A stretch of DNA of 64,000 nt from Metabacillus indicus LMG 22858 (GCF_000708755.2 NZ_JGVU02000002.1:620001-684000), one strand, 5' to 3'. Counted from the stretch's first letter, positions 26,978 to 35,337 are shown. Notes: generated from the letters alone by a model not told the origin. Translations and numbers: made by a program.

Positions 26978-27282
26978 GTAGATCCTCCTTGTTTTTCATT
27001 GAGTATGAAAGATTCAAGAAGGAAGCCGGACGGAGTATCATCTCCTGCATCATACCGTCTCATCTGCCTGATGATCCAGACAATGACCGCATTTGTTTCA
27101 TTTTGTCTCCGCTGTGAAATCAGTCTGTCTTTATGCTCATGCCTTACTGCCATTTTCATAGACGGGTGTTTTTTAAAGGACTGATCCAGCAGATAGCCGC
27201 AGGCAAAGATCGCCGCTACAGTAAAGAAAAGGCTGATCAGAGTCAGATACGGTGTAAGTTCGTGTGAAAACTCCATCATCAT
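26920..27282 (-). CDS. MifM-like leader ORF upstream of yidC2
   Basis: A 120-residue frame with AGGAGGTGA a few bases upstream (ATG 27282 preferred; ATG 27291 is only 3 nt from the site). Residues 13-32 form one membrane span, LTLISLFFTVAAIFACGYLL, followed by a basic cytosolic stretch. Near residues 66-82 it reads VIVWIIRQMRRYDAGDD, a Trp/Arg-rich stretch followed by acidic residues, recalling from memory the arrest region of MifM (YqzJ). The frame continues through the yidC2 ribosome site and overlaps the first 58 nt of yidC2. Membrane insertion of the span by YidC1 would relieve arrest. Homology is not proven; the context is the main support. Confidence 0.72.
   Translation of the reverse strand: MMMEFSHELTPYLTLISLFFTVAAIFACGYLLDQSFKKHPSMKMAVRHEHKDRLISQRRQNETNAVIVWIIRQMRRYDAGDDTPSGFLLESFILNEKQGGSTWKRNLHSPLGTYSLHCLE
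26983..27023 (-). promoter_or_regulatory. Hairpin that masks the yidC2 ribosome site
   Basis: In the minus-strand RNA, TCCTTCTTG (27015-27023) pairs with CAAGGAGGA (26983-26991), nine pairs with one G-U, covering the yidC2 Shine-Dalgarno sequence. An inner stem TTTCAT/ATGAAA closes the loop. The 5' arm starts 13 nt after the acidic codon GAT at 27037-27039 of the leader ORF, so a ribosome paused there would open the stem. Confidence 0.8.
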
Positions 27283-27370
27283 GTGCTGCATTCACCTCCT
27301 TTTATTACACTAAGTATAAACCTCATAAATAGAAAAAGAAAGCGGATGTCACTTCCATTGCATGGATGGG

Positions 27371-27413
27371 CAATAAAAAAGCCCGCCGGCTGGAAATTTG
27401 GCCGGCAGGCTCT
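27371..27413 (-). terminator. Terminator of the dinB-family gene
   Basis: GCCTGCCGGC pairs with GCCGGCGGGC around a 10-nt loop and T6 follows on the minus strand. Confidence 0.92.
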
Positions 27414-27415
27414 GG

Positions 27416-27874
27416 TTATCCTTTTTTTACATACAGCGGCAGTTCAGTATGCCCGAGGAGACGGGCATATACAAACAAGTTGCCTTTGTGGTTTACTTCG
27501 TGCTCAATTCCCATCTTCACAAGAGATGCACCGGTAGTCTTGAATCCAAAGACGTTTGTCAGATCAATCTCGCGTGAAAGCTCATCATCAGTGAGTGATT
27601 CCAGCAGCTGAACGGTTTTTTCCGTATAGAGTTCAACAGCTTTTAAAGGATCTGATTCCCGGACATCCTCTTTTTCCATCAGCGGTCCCGGGCTTCCTGC
27701 TTTGGCAACAGCCGTAAATTTGTACATGGAAGTTGCCATATGAACAGCCAGTTTCGAAGTCGACATAGACGATTCGGCAGGCTTAAAATCCGGATCATTG
27801 TTTCTCATAATGGAAAGCAGTTCAAGCGTAACAGCTCTGTGCGACAAAAAATGATTGATTAATTTCGTGTTCAT
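27416..27874 (-). CDS. DinB-family protein
   Basis: A 152-residue four-helix DinB/YfiT-type protein. The likely metal ligands are His in LAVHMATSM near residue 44 and two His in GIEHEVNHKGNLFVYARLLG near 125-130, the typical DinB pattern. The family includes thiol-dependent metalloenzymes; no specific reaction can be named. The start at 27874 has GGAGG 6 to 7 nt upstream. It begins 22 nt after the coiled-coil MerR-type gene and probably shares its transcript. Confidence 0.88.
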   Translation of the reverse strand: MNTKLINHFLSHRAVTLELLSIMRNNDPDFKPAESSMSTSKLAVHMATSMYKFTAVAKAGSPGPLMEKEDVRESDPLKAVELYTEKTVQLLESLTDDELSREIDLTNVFGFKTTGASLVKMGIEHEVNHKGNLFVYARLLGHTELPLYVKKG

Positions 27875-27896
27875 CGTTATCCTCCGCAGGTTAAGG

Positions 27897-29183
27897 TTAT
27901 TTAGCAAATCCCATAAACTGCTTCAGCATGGAAAGGCCGTATTTGCGGTCTGCACGTTCCTCTTTTTCTTTTTGCTGCTGTACGAACGCAAGAAATTTTT
28001 GTTCTCTCTGTTCAATATACTGTTTGGCTAGCTCACGTTCATACTTGACCTCATCATAGAACATTTCCCGTTCACTGTTTGCAGATTCATGGATTACGTT
28101 CAGTTTATCATGAAGAGATGCATAATGTCCTTCCGCAGCATTCATGTGTGCTTCCTTCATTTCGCCAAGCTTTTCCTTCAATGCGGAAAACTGGCTTTTC
28201 GACATCGTCAGCTGCGTTTTTGCATGTTCGTTTACTTTGTTTTGAAGGCCGGAGAATTGGCCCAACTGCACTTTCGTCTGTTCATCCATTTTTGACTGAA
28301 GTGAAGCATATTGTTCTTTTGCTGCCTGCAGCTGTGTTTTGGCCTGTTCATTAAGCTTAGTGTTCAAAGCAGCAAACTGGCCTTTTACGGCATTGAACTG
28401 AGCTTCCTTCTGTTCGTCAAGCTTTGTCTGAAGCGCTGCAAACTGGCCTTTTGATGTCTGTTGCTGGGATTTTGCCTGATCATTCAATTTGCTCTGGAGT
28501 GCTGTGAAATGGGTTTTGGCCGTTTTCATTTGGGCTTTTGACTGCTCATTCAGCTTATGATGAATCGCCGTAAACTGGTTTTTAGCGGCATTCAGCTGCA
28601 GATCCGTCTGTTCTTCGAGCTTTTGCTGAAGCTCTTCCATCTGCTCTTTAGCGGCACTCAGCTGGGCTTTTGACTGTTCATTCAATCTGTGATGCAGGGC
28701 GGCAAACTGGCCTTTTGACGTTTGAAACTGTGTTTTGGTCTGCTCGCCAAACTCCTGCTTGACCGTTTTCTTCAGCTGTTCGATTAACGACAGCTCCAGC
28801 TGGTCCATTTTCAGCTCAAGTATATTTATGTCCTGTTTTCCTTTTTCTTCAATCAAACTGAAAATCTCTTCAAGCGCCACTTTAATATTTTTCTTTGCAG
28901 AAAGTTCTGCATCCGGATCCAAAACGGCAGCTGAGGCTGCAGCGGCTTCACCTTTTCCGTTCATAGCAAGCATTTGGACAATTGTCTCATGATCGAGCTG
29001 GCTGTCCTTCATATGTTTAATTTTTCTCAGCATTTCAATATTTTCGGGCGAGTACACCCGGGCATTTTTATGATCCCGTTCGATTTCAAGAATGGCTGTG
29101 AACTCTTCTTCCCACATTTTTAAAATGTAGGAGGACTCCCCAAGCATGGAAGCTACCTTTGAAATACTTACCTTTTTAGACAT
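27897..29183 (-). CDS. MerR-type HTH protein with ten 22-residue coiled-coil repeats
   Basis: A 428-residue protein. Residues 1-75 are a MerR-like winged helix (VSISKVASMLGESSYILKMWEEEF, then ARVYSPENIEMLRKIKHMK). A short Ala-rich linker and a helical region (95-148) follow. Residues 149-364 are ten tandem repeats of 22 residues with consensus xKxQxxxxKxQFxALxxKLNEQ; the eighth lacks four residues. A charged helix closes the protein. The plan recalls RacA of B. subtilis (HTH plus coiled coil, chromosome anchoring), but the rod is far longer. It may bind DNA at one end and dimerise or bridge along the rod. No ligand-binding domain is present, so a classical MerR activator role is unlikely. Confidence 0.8.
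   Translation of the reverse strand: MSKKVSISKVASMLGESSYILKMWEEEFTAILEIERDHKNARVYSPENIEMLRKIKHMKDSQLDHETIVQMLAMNGKGEAAAASAAVLDPDAELSAKKNIKVALEEIFSLIEEKGKQDINILELKMDQLELSLIEQLKKTVKQEFGEQTKTQFQTSKGQFAALHHRLNEQSKAQLSAAKEQMEELQQKLEEQTDLQLNAAKNQFTAIHHKLNEQSKAQMKTAKTHFTALQSKLNDQAKSQQQTSKGQFAALQTKLDEQKEAQFNAVKGQFAALNTKLNEQAKTQLQAAKEQYASLQSKMDEQTKVQLGQFSGLQNKVNEHAKTQLTMSKSQFSALKEKLGEMKEAHMNAAEGHYASLHDKLNVIHESANSEREMFYDEVKYERELAKQYIEQREQKFLAFVQQQKEKEERADRKYGLSMLKQFMGFAK
28092..28739 (-). repeat. Ten tandem 66-bp coding repeats
   Basis: These encode residues 149-364 of the MerR-type protein; nine units are 66 bp and one is 54 bp. Each unit encodes two hendecads (22 residues), recurring KGQFAAL and KLNEQ. 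DNA divergence between units suggests an old, selected array rather than recent slippage. Confidence 0.88.
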
Positions 29184-29189
29184 CTAAAA

Positions 29190-29235
29190 CCCCGCCTTTT
29201 CTCATTTTTTTGTTGCCTACGTTTTCGAGGCGGGG
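29190..29235 (-). promoter_or_regulatory. Stem covering the ribosome site of the MerR-type gene
   Basis: CCCCGCCT (plus 29228-29235 complement) upstream pairs exactly with AGGCGGGG (29190-29197), which holds the GGCGGGG ribosome site 8 nt before the ATG at 29183. The loop is about 30 nt. Translation may be dampened or regulated. Confidence 0.5.
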
Positions 29236-29324
29236 ATAAGGAAAATCCTGCAAGTCGACAAAGGTTCCAAAATAAAGTCAACATTTCATGAATTGGGTTG
29301 AATTTCGGCATTTTCCGCGAATAA

Positions 29325-30098
29325 TTAAAATCCGTGAATCGTCATGCCTCCATCTACGAATAATGTCTGGCCTGTTATGTAGCTTGCTGCATCGGAGCCG
29401 AGGAACACGGCAGGTCCCACAAGTTCAGGCAGCTGCCCGATCCGCTTCAGCGGTGTTACGGCAAGAATATCAGAAACATACGCTTCATCCTGCAGGATTT
29501 TTTCAGTCAGTGGCGTTTCAAAATACCATGGCCCGATGGCGTTCACCTGTATGTTATCCTGACCCCATTCAAATGCAAGCACCTTTGTCATCTGAATCAT
29601 GGCTGCTTTTGTCTGGGCATACACAACACCTGTTCTCAGGGCGGTCTTGCCTGCGACGGATGAAATATTAATAATTCTTCCGCCTTTCCCGTTTTTCTTC
29701 ATCCACTCAGCTGCTTTTTGAGACATAAAAAAAGCAGATTTCATATTTGTACTTACAATCGTTTCCCACTCATACTCTGTCACATCAAGTGCTTTTGAAC
29801 GGATATTCATTCCGGCATTATTTATCAGAATGTCGACATTCATCTGCTGCGCCTCAAGCTCAGCAAATACACTCTTAATGCTTTCTGTACTCGTCACATC
29901 TGCAGGGAACGGGTAGGCTTTTCGGCCTTTTGCCCTGATTTCTTCTGCAGCTGCCTGCAGCTCTTCTTCTGTTCTGGAGAGGAGAATCACATCAGCCCCC
30001 GCCTCGGCATACCCAAGGGCAAGTGCGCGGCCAATTCCCCTCCCTGCACCGGTAATAAGTGCTGTTTTATTTTTCAGATCAAATGATGGCAGATTCAT
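29325..30098 (-). CDS. SDR-family oxidoreductase (gluconate 5-dehydrogenase-like)
   Basis: A 257-residue classical short-chain dehydrogenase. The NAD(P) motif is TGAGRGIG (residues 16-23), the structural motif NNAG lies near 92-95, and the catalytic residues are Ser in INISSVAG and Tyr/Lys in YAQTK. The C-terminus ends FVDGGMTIHGF. By overall pattern it is closest to gluconate 5-dehydrogenase / 2-deoxy-gluconate 3-dehydrogenase; the real substrate is not determined. It has no clear operon partner. Confidence 0.88.
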   Translation of the reverse strand: MNLPSFDLKNKTALITGAGRGIGRALALGYAEAGADVILLSRTEEELQAAAEEIRAKGRKAYPFPADVTSTESIKSVFAELEAQQMNVDILINNAGMNIRSKALDVTEYEWETIVSTNMKSAFFMSQKAAEWMKKNGKGGRIINISSVAGKTALRTGVVYAQTKAAMIQMTKVLAFEWGQDNIQVNAIGPWYFETPLTEKILQDEAYVSDILAVTPLKRIGQLPELVGPAVFLGSDAASYITGQTLFVDGGMTIHGF

Positions 30099-30217
30099 AA
30101 TTGATGCCTTCTTTCTCTTTTTCTTTCATTTTATCATAGAAGTTTGAGTTTTCAGGAAATGATGCTGAAGGAGTAGACGCATGTGAAATTTCTTTGCATG
30201 CAGAGCCTTTTCACACC

Positions 30218-30250
30218 AAAAAAAAGAGCTGCCTGATCTCAGGCAGCTCC
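30218..30250 (-). terminator. Terminator of the YtxH-family gene
   Basis: GAGCTGCCTGA pairs with TCAGGCAGCTC, followed by T8 on the minus strand. Confidence 0.93.
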
Positions 30251-30257
30251 CGTTTAT

Positions 30258-30827
30258 TTAGAATTTCCCTGCATTTGTGCCGGGGATTGACGTTTGATTT
30301 TGCGGTGTTTCCGGAGCTTTTTCTGTTTCAGACTCATTCCCGCCTGTCAGTTCAGCTCCTGCTTCCTTTACCTTGGAGCCGATGGCTGCAAGATCCTGCT
30401 GAGCATCCTTGGCCGTTGCCAGAGTTTCATTCGAAGCTTGAATGACATCGCTGACGTTGCCCTTTACATCTTCATTTAGGCGGTCATACAGTCGTTTCGC
30501 CTCGTTAATCGCATCTTTAAGTGAATCTGCTGCGGATTTAAACTGCGTGACAACCTGATTTTTAACTTCGCCTGGATTTTCTTTCACTTGAGTGAAAACC
30601 TCTGCAGAGGAATCTTTAATGCCCGCCGCTGACTTTTTCACTTGATTCCGCGTATTTTTATCAAACAATGTGACCAATCCGCCGATTACTGCTCCAGCGA
30701 GAATACCCGCAGCAAGTTTGCTGCCTTTCGACTTTGTTTTCACTTCCGGTGCTGCTGTTACAGCCGGTTGAACTGCTGTGTTTGTTGTTTGAAGCGTGTT
30801 TTCGTTCGTGCTTTGAATCGTCATCAT
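30258..30827 (-). CDS. YtxH-family general stress protein
   Basis: A 189-residue protein with a Thr/Ala-rich N-terminus, a short glycine-rich hydrophobic segment AAGILAGAVIGGLVTLF (residues 39-55) followed by KNTRNQVKKSA, and a long amphipathic helical region; this is the YtxH pattern. Function is unknown; family members are often sigma-B controlled, and a sigma-B-like promoter lies at 30863-30889. GGGAGG is 4 nt from ATG 30827 and 7 nt from ATG 30824, so the second may be the true start. Confidence 0.82.
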   Translation of the reverse strand: MMTIQSTNENTLQTTNTAVQPAVTAAPEVKTKSKGSKLAAGILAGAVIGGLVTLFDKNTRNQVKKSAAGIKDSSAEVFTQVKENPGEVKNQVVTQFKSAADSLKDAINEAKRLYDRLNEDVKGNVSDVIQASNETLATAKDAQQDLAAIGSKVKEAGAELTGGNESETEKAPETPQNQTSIPGTNAGKF

Positions 30828-30862
30828 GATTCCTCCCTGTAGATTAATGTCATATTGCGTAC

Positions 30863-30889
30863 ATACCCTTAATGATTTCTTTACGAAAC
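30863..30889 (-). promoter_or_regulatory. Sigma-B-like promoter of the YtxH-family gene
   Basis: On the minus strand GTTTCG, 15 bp, GGGTAT; the consensus is GTTTAA, 12-15 bp, GGGTAT. The -10 match is exact and it lies about 40 bp from the start codon. Confidence 0.65.
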
Positions 30890-30995
30890 ATCATTTTTCC
30901 TTCTGTTTATTCAGAATAATCTGTTCATTTTTAAAAATTATCAGTATACTTATTTAGAAGCACGAAACAAGTTGATGTAAATGGGAGGAACACAT

Positions 30996-32813
30996 ATGGA
31001 AAAAGTAATCGAAAAGAGATTATCCAGAACAGAGGTGCCGGAAGCACTGACTTGGAATCTGGAAGATTTATATGATTCTCACGCTGACTGGGAAAAGGAA
31101 CTCGCCGCAATCGAACATGATGCAGCTGAACTTGCAGCATATAAGGGCACTCTGGGAAATTCAGCCTCCTCCCTTCTTGCCTGCCTTGAAGCAGAGGAAC
31201 ATCTGTCTAAAAAGCTTGTCAGAGCGGGAACCTACATCAGCCTTCTTCAATCGGCAGATGGAACATGCCCTGATAACCAGGCGAACTCCTCACTGTTTGC
31301 AGCCCTGCTGTCAGGCGTTCAGGGAAAAACATCGTTCATTGAGTCAGAACTGCTCAGCCTTCCGGAGGAAACAATGGAAGCTTTTATAAGAGAAGAAAGC
31401 AGGCTCGAGCCATTTTCAAGAAAACTGCAGGAATTAGGAGAATTAAGACCGCACCGTCTTTCAGAAGAATCAGAGCGAGTTCTGGCTTCACTCGGCGAGA
31501 TTCACGGGGCACCTTACAAAATTTATCAGAACGCAAAGCTTGCAGATATGACATTTGAATCCGTCGAAGATGAAGACGGCAATCTTCTCTCGAATTCATT
31601 TGCACTCTATGAAGACAGATATGAATTTTCGTCAAATACATACGTTAGAAGAAAGGCCTACGACTCGTTTGTTTCTACTCTTAAAAACTACAAAAATACA
31701 GTCGCATCCGCCTATGCTGCAGAAGTAAAGAAACAGGTGGCCCTATCACGTCTCAGAAACTATCCGTCTGTAACTGACATGCTCCTTAAACCTCAGCATG
31801 TCACTAAAGAGATGTACAGCAATCAGCTTGATATTATTCAGGCAGAACTTGCTCCTCACATGAGGAAATTTGCTGCACTTAAAAAGCGTGTTCTGAAACT
31901 TGACGAACTGCGTTATTGCGATTTAAAAGCTCCGCTTGACACAGAATTCAATCCAAAAACAACGTATCAGGAGGCAAGCGACATCATCCTTGAAGCACTG
32001 GATGTAATGGGGCCTGAGTACACTCAGATCATGAAAAAAGCGCTGTCTGACAGATGGGTCGATCTTGCTGATAACGTTGGGAAATCAACCGGCGCGTTCT
32101 GTTCAAGTCCATATGGCGTACACCCGTATATTTTGATGACATGGCAGGATACGATGAGGGGTGCTTTTGTCCTTGCCCATGAGCTTGGCCACGCAGGGCA
32201 TTTCTATCTGGCCAACAAGCATCAGCGGATCATGAATACACGCCCTTCCACGTATTTCGTTGAGGCGCCGTCAACTCTTAACGAAATGCTGCTTGGAAGA
32301 CACCTGCTGAAAAAGACACAGGATAAGCGGATGAGACGATGGGTAATCCTGCAGCTTCTCGGGACTTACTATCATAATTTTGTGACTCACCTGCTTGAAG
32401 GCGAATTTCAGCGCCGGGTTTATGAATCCGCTGAAAACGGACAGCCAATTACGGCGAACATGCTTTCAAACCATAAAAGAGATGTCCTTTCATCATTCTG
32501 GGGAGAGGCAGTTACACTTGATGAGGGAGCATCGCTTACATGGATGAGGCAGCCTCATTATTACATGGGCTTATATCCGTACACGTATTCAGCAGGATTG
32601 ACAGCCTCAACACTAGTCTCTCAATTCATTGAAGATGAAGGAAAGCCTGCAGTTGACAGGTGGATAAATGTACTGAAATCCGGCGGAAGCAAAAAACCGG
32701 TCGAGCTCCTTAAAGAAGCTGGCGTTGATATGACCAGCCCTGACTCGATCAGACAGGCAGTCGCTTATGCAGGTTCACTGATTGAAGAACTGGAAGAAAG
32801 TTTTCTCTCTTAA
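30996..32813 (+). CDS. pepF: Oligoendopeptidase F
   Basis: A 605-residue M3 zinc metallopeptidase that cleaves short peptides in the cytosol. The zinc site HELGH is in VLAHELGHAGHF near residue 390, the third ligand Glu lies in EAPSTLNE about 25 residues on, and the PepF C-terminal block YYMGLYPYTYSAGLTAS is present. The length is usual for the family. The start at 30996 has GGGAGG 7 nt upstream; an in-frame ATG at 30981 overlaps that ribosome site and is rejected. A terminator follows. Confidence 0.95.
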   Translation: MEKVIEKRLSRTEVPEALTWNLEDLYDSHADWEKELAAIEHDAAELAAYKGTLGNSASSLLACLEAEEHLSKKLVRAGTYISLLQSADGTCPDNQANSSLFAALLSGVQGKTSFIESELLSLPEETMEAFIREESRLEPFSRKLQELGELRPHRLSEESERVLASLGEIHGAPYKIYQNAKLADMTFESVEDEDGNLLSNSFALYEDRYEFSSNTYVRRKAYDSFVSTLKNYKNTVASAYAAEVKKQVALSRLRNYPSVTDMLLKPQHVTKEMYSNQLDIIQAELAPHMRKFAALKKRVLKLDELRYCDLKAPLDTEFNPKTTYQEASDIILEALDVMGPEYTQIMKKALSDRWVDLADNVGKSTGAFCSSPYGVHPYILMTWQDTMRGAFVLAHELGHAGHFYLANKHQRIMNTRPSTYFVEAPSTLNEMLLGRHLLKKTQDKRMRRWVILQLLGTYYHNFVTHLLEGEFQRRVYESAENGQPITANMLSNHKRDVLSSFWGEAVTLDEGASLTWMRQPHYYMGLYPYTYSAGLTASTLVSQFIEDEGKPAVDRWINVLKSGGSKKPVELLKEAGVDMTSPDSIRQAVAYAGSLIEELEESFLS

Positions 32814-32821
32814 AGAAATCC

Positions 32822-32852
32822 AAAAAAGCTGACTGCGCGTCAGCTTTTTTTT
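32822..32852. terminator. Bidirectional terminator between pepF and recQ
   Basis: AAAAAAGCTGAC pairs with GTCAGCTTTTTT around TGCGC; both strands have T runs, and the two genes converge here. Confidence 0.93.
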
Positions 32853-32854
32853 GG

Positions 32855-34963
32855 TCAGTGAATGAATTCCCTTTTCACAATAGCAGCTTTAATCATAAAA
32901 TAGGTGACGTCACTTGGCAGACTTTCTTTTATAGGTTTCAGCACAGCTGTTCCGTGTTCGTCAATCGCCGCTTCTATCTCCCCGGCATATTCATCCGGAA
33001 CCCAGCTGTCCGTGTCGATATTCAGGCCTTCTTTTGCGCAGCGCAGCAGATGATTTTCAACTGTGACAGGAGACAAATCTCTCTTTCCGGCTATTTCTTT
33101 AACAGATAAACCTTCCTGATAAAGCTTTAGCGTATCAAGATGCGAAGATTCTTTTCGCTCTTTTTTTACGCGTCCGGGCTCTTCTTTTTCTGGAAGATCC
33201 TTTAAAAAGGCTGAAATCGCATCTGCAAAAATGCGGCCGTATTTTTGGTGTTTTACTTCTCCTACTCCCTGGACAGAGAGGAATGCTTCTTTCGTCTCAG
33301 GTTTCTGAAGACTCATATCCTTCAGCGTTTTATCCGAGAAGATAACAAACGGAGGAACATTTTCTTCTTCGGCCAGCTGTTTCCTTACAGCCTTAAGCAC
33401 AAGGAAAAGCTCGTCATCAGGAGCCTTTTGCACAATCCGTGTTTGCTCTTTTCTAGTAACAGTTTCCAAGCCTTTTAAAACCTGCAGCCCCTTCTCCTCG
33501 ATGATAAGCACCGGAAACTGTCCGCCTGTTATCGAAATAAACTGTTCTGAGGTCAGAAAATCAATAAATTCACTGACTTCTTTTGCTGTTTTATGTTTCA
33601 GGATCCCGTAAGTAGACAGCTCATGAAAGTTAAAATCCTTGATTTTTTTGCTGGATGAACCAGTCAGCACCTGGCTGATCATTGTCTTGCCAAATTTCTG
33701 CCCCATGCGGATCATACATGACAAGACCATTTGGGCTTCTTTTGAGACATCCTCGCTAGTCCGCTCATCTTTGCAGTTGCTGCATTTTCCGCATGGCTCA
33801 GCTGCTTCGTCCCCAAAATAGGACAGGATGTAGGATTGAAGGCAGCCTTCTGTGTAGCAAAAATCACGCATTTGATGCAGTTTAACGAGCTCTGAATGCT
33901 GTCTCTCCTTATGAAAGGATGATTGGTCGATCAAATACCGCTGAACCTGAACATCTTGTGCAGAGAACAAAAGGATGCATTCACTTTCAAGCCCGTCTCG
34001 GCCTGCCCTTCCCGCTTCCTGGTAGTAGCTTTCCATATTTTTTGGCATTTGAAAGTGGATGACATAACGCACATTTGATTTATTAATGCCCATTCCGAAT
34101 GCATTTGTTGCAATCATGACCTGAACGTCGTCATTTAGAAATAGATCCTGGGCACTGGTCCTATCTGCATCGCTCATACCACCATGATATTTCCCCGCCC
34201 TGATCCCCTTCTTTGAGAGACGTTCATACAGCTGATCTGCAACTTTTCGAGTGGCTGTATAAATAATACCTGTATCTTCACTGCGGCCGGCAATGTACTT
34301 CTCTAAAAAGGGAATCCTGTCCCCGTCTCTGCTTACGCGAAACGAAAGGTTTTCTCTTTCAAACCCAGTTACAGTAGTATGCTCACCCAATATGCCGAGA
34401 GTGCTGCAGATGTCTTTCCTTACCTGGGGTGTGGCGGTTGCAGTCAGCGCAAGAAAAACAGGGTTTGAAGGAAGGGCTGTTTTCAAATCCGTTATTTTTA
34501 AATAACTTGGACGGAAATCATGGCCCCACTGCGAAATACAATGAGCTTCGTCTACAGCGACAAGCGAAACGTCCATCGACGTGAGCTGCTCCATAAAAAC
34601 CGGGGATTCGAGTCTTTCAGGAGCAATATAAAGAATGGTATAAAGACCATTCCTTAAGTCTGCAAGCCTTGATGTTGTTTCCGAATGGGAAAGGGTGCTG
34701 TTCAGGAAGGTCGCTTTAATGCCTGCTTGGTCAAGAGAATCTACTTGATCTTTCATTAAGGAGATGAGCGGAGAAATGACGAGGGTAATTCCCGGCAGGA
34801 TCAGAGCCGGAATCTGGTAGCAGATCGACTTTCCCCCTCCGGTGGGCATAATGCCTGCTGCATGCTTTCTATTAAGGACATTTGTAATGATTTCTTCCTG
34901 TCCCGGCCTGAAAGCTGAATAGCCGAAATAATGCTTCAAATGTTCTTTTGCCTGATCTAGCAC
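32855..34963 (-). CDS. recQ: ATP-dependent DNA helicase RecQ with C-terminal HTH domain
   Basis: A 702-residue superfamily 2 helicase for DNA repair and recombination. Walker A is PTGGGKS, motif II is DEAHCISQWGHDFRP, motif VI QEAGRAGRDG. The RQC zinc site reads CYTEGC then CGKCSNC. An HRDC domain follows near 510-590. The last 100 residues form an HTH_40-like domain (HLDTLKLYQEGLSVKEIAGKR), making it longer than a minimal RecQ of about 590 residues. The start is GTG 34963 with GGAG 10 nt upstream; an upstream in-frame ATG at 35014 has no ribosome site. Confidence 0.94.
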   Translation of the reverse strand: MLDQAKEHLKHYFGYSAFRPGQEEIITNVLNRKHAAGIMPTGGGKSICYQIPALILPGITLVISPLISLMKDQVDSLDQAGIKATFLNSTLSHSETTSRLADLRNGLYTILYIAPERLESPVFMEQLTSMDVSLVAVDEAHCISQWGHDFRPSYLKITDLKTALPSNPVFLALTATATPQVRKDICSTLGILGEHTTVTGFERENLSFRVSRDGDRIPFLEKYIAGRSEDTGIIYTATRKVADQLYERLSKKGIRAGKYHGGMSDADRTSAQDLFLNDDVQVMIATNAFGMGINKSNVRYVIHFQMPKNMESYYQEAGRAGRDGLESECILLFSAQDVQVQRYLIDQSSFHKERQHSELVKLHQMRDFCYTEGCLQSYILSYFGDEAAEPCGKCSNCKDERTSEDVSKEAQMVLSCMIRMGQKFGKTMISQVLTGSSSKKIKDFNFHELSTYGILKHKTAKEVSEFIDFLTSEQFISITGGQFPVLIIEEKGLQVLKGLETVTRKEQTRIVQKAPDDELFLVLKAVRKQLAEEENVPPFVIFSDKTLKDMSLQKPETKEAFLSVQGVGEVKHQKYGRIFADAISAFLKDLPEKEEPGRVKKERKESSHLDTLKLYQEGLSVKEIAGKRDLSPVTVENHLLRCAKEGLNIDTDSWVPDEYAGEIEAAIDEHGTAVLKPIKESLPSDVTYFMIKAAIVKREFIH

Positions 34964-35055
34964 CTTAAAATCACTCCAGTAAACGTTTTTTCTTATTATT
35001 TTACATGGGATCATTCTTTCTGGCTATGAAATTGGCGAAAATCAACTTTTGCTGA

Positions 35056-35082
35056 AATAAAAAAAACTCCGTTATGGAGTTC
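35056..35082 (-). terminator. Terminator of the first ydjO-like gene
   Basis: AACTCC-ATAAC-GGAGTT with T8 on the minus strand, immediately after the stop codon. Confidence 0.85.
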
Positions 35083-35280
35083 TTAATATTTTTTATGGTT
35101 ATTAATGACTTCAAGTTCTTTTGTGCTTGATTTCATTTCGCTCTTGCAAAGCGGACAGACAGGAATCTCGCTTTCGCTGCTTTTGAAGTTGTCTCTGACC
35201 CAGCCTTTACAGCTGTCTGATGTGCAGATCCACACCTTCGTTTCTTCAGTAATAATTTCTTCAGGCTTTTTCCTGTACAT
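35083..35280 (-). CDS. YdjO-like cold-inducible small zinc-ribbon protein (copy 1)
   Basis: A 65-residue protein with the family pattern CTSDSCKGWVRDNF and CPLCKSEM, giving a four-cysteine zinc ribbon. YdjO of B. subtilis is reported as cold-inducible; its function is unknown. GGAGAG lies about 6 nt before the ATG. A second copy lies 250 bp upstream on the same strand. The leader begins at a strong promoter and contains a terminator-like hairpin, so expression may be set by read-through. Confidence 0.85.
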   Translation of the reverse strand: MYRKKPEEIITEETKVWICTSDSCKGWVRDNFKSSESEIPVCPLCKSEMKSSTKELEVINNHKKY

Positions 35281-35337
35281 TCATGACTCTCCTCTCTGAT
35301 CTTATCAATGTTTACAGAAAATCATAAACGTGATGAC

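Noticed and set aside
29236-29324. Promoter of the MerR coiled-coil gene
   Set aside because: TTGACT is present but no acceptable -10 at 16-18 bp; an ECF-type GGAACC has no matching -10 either.
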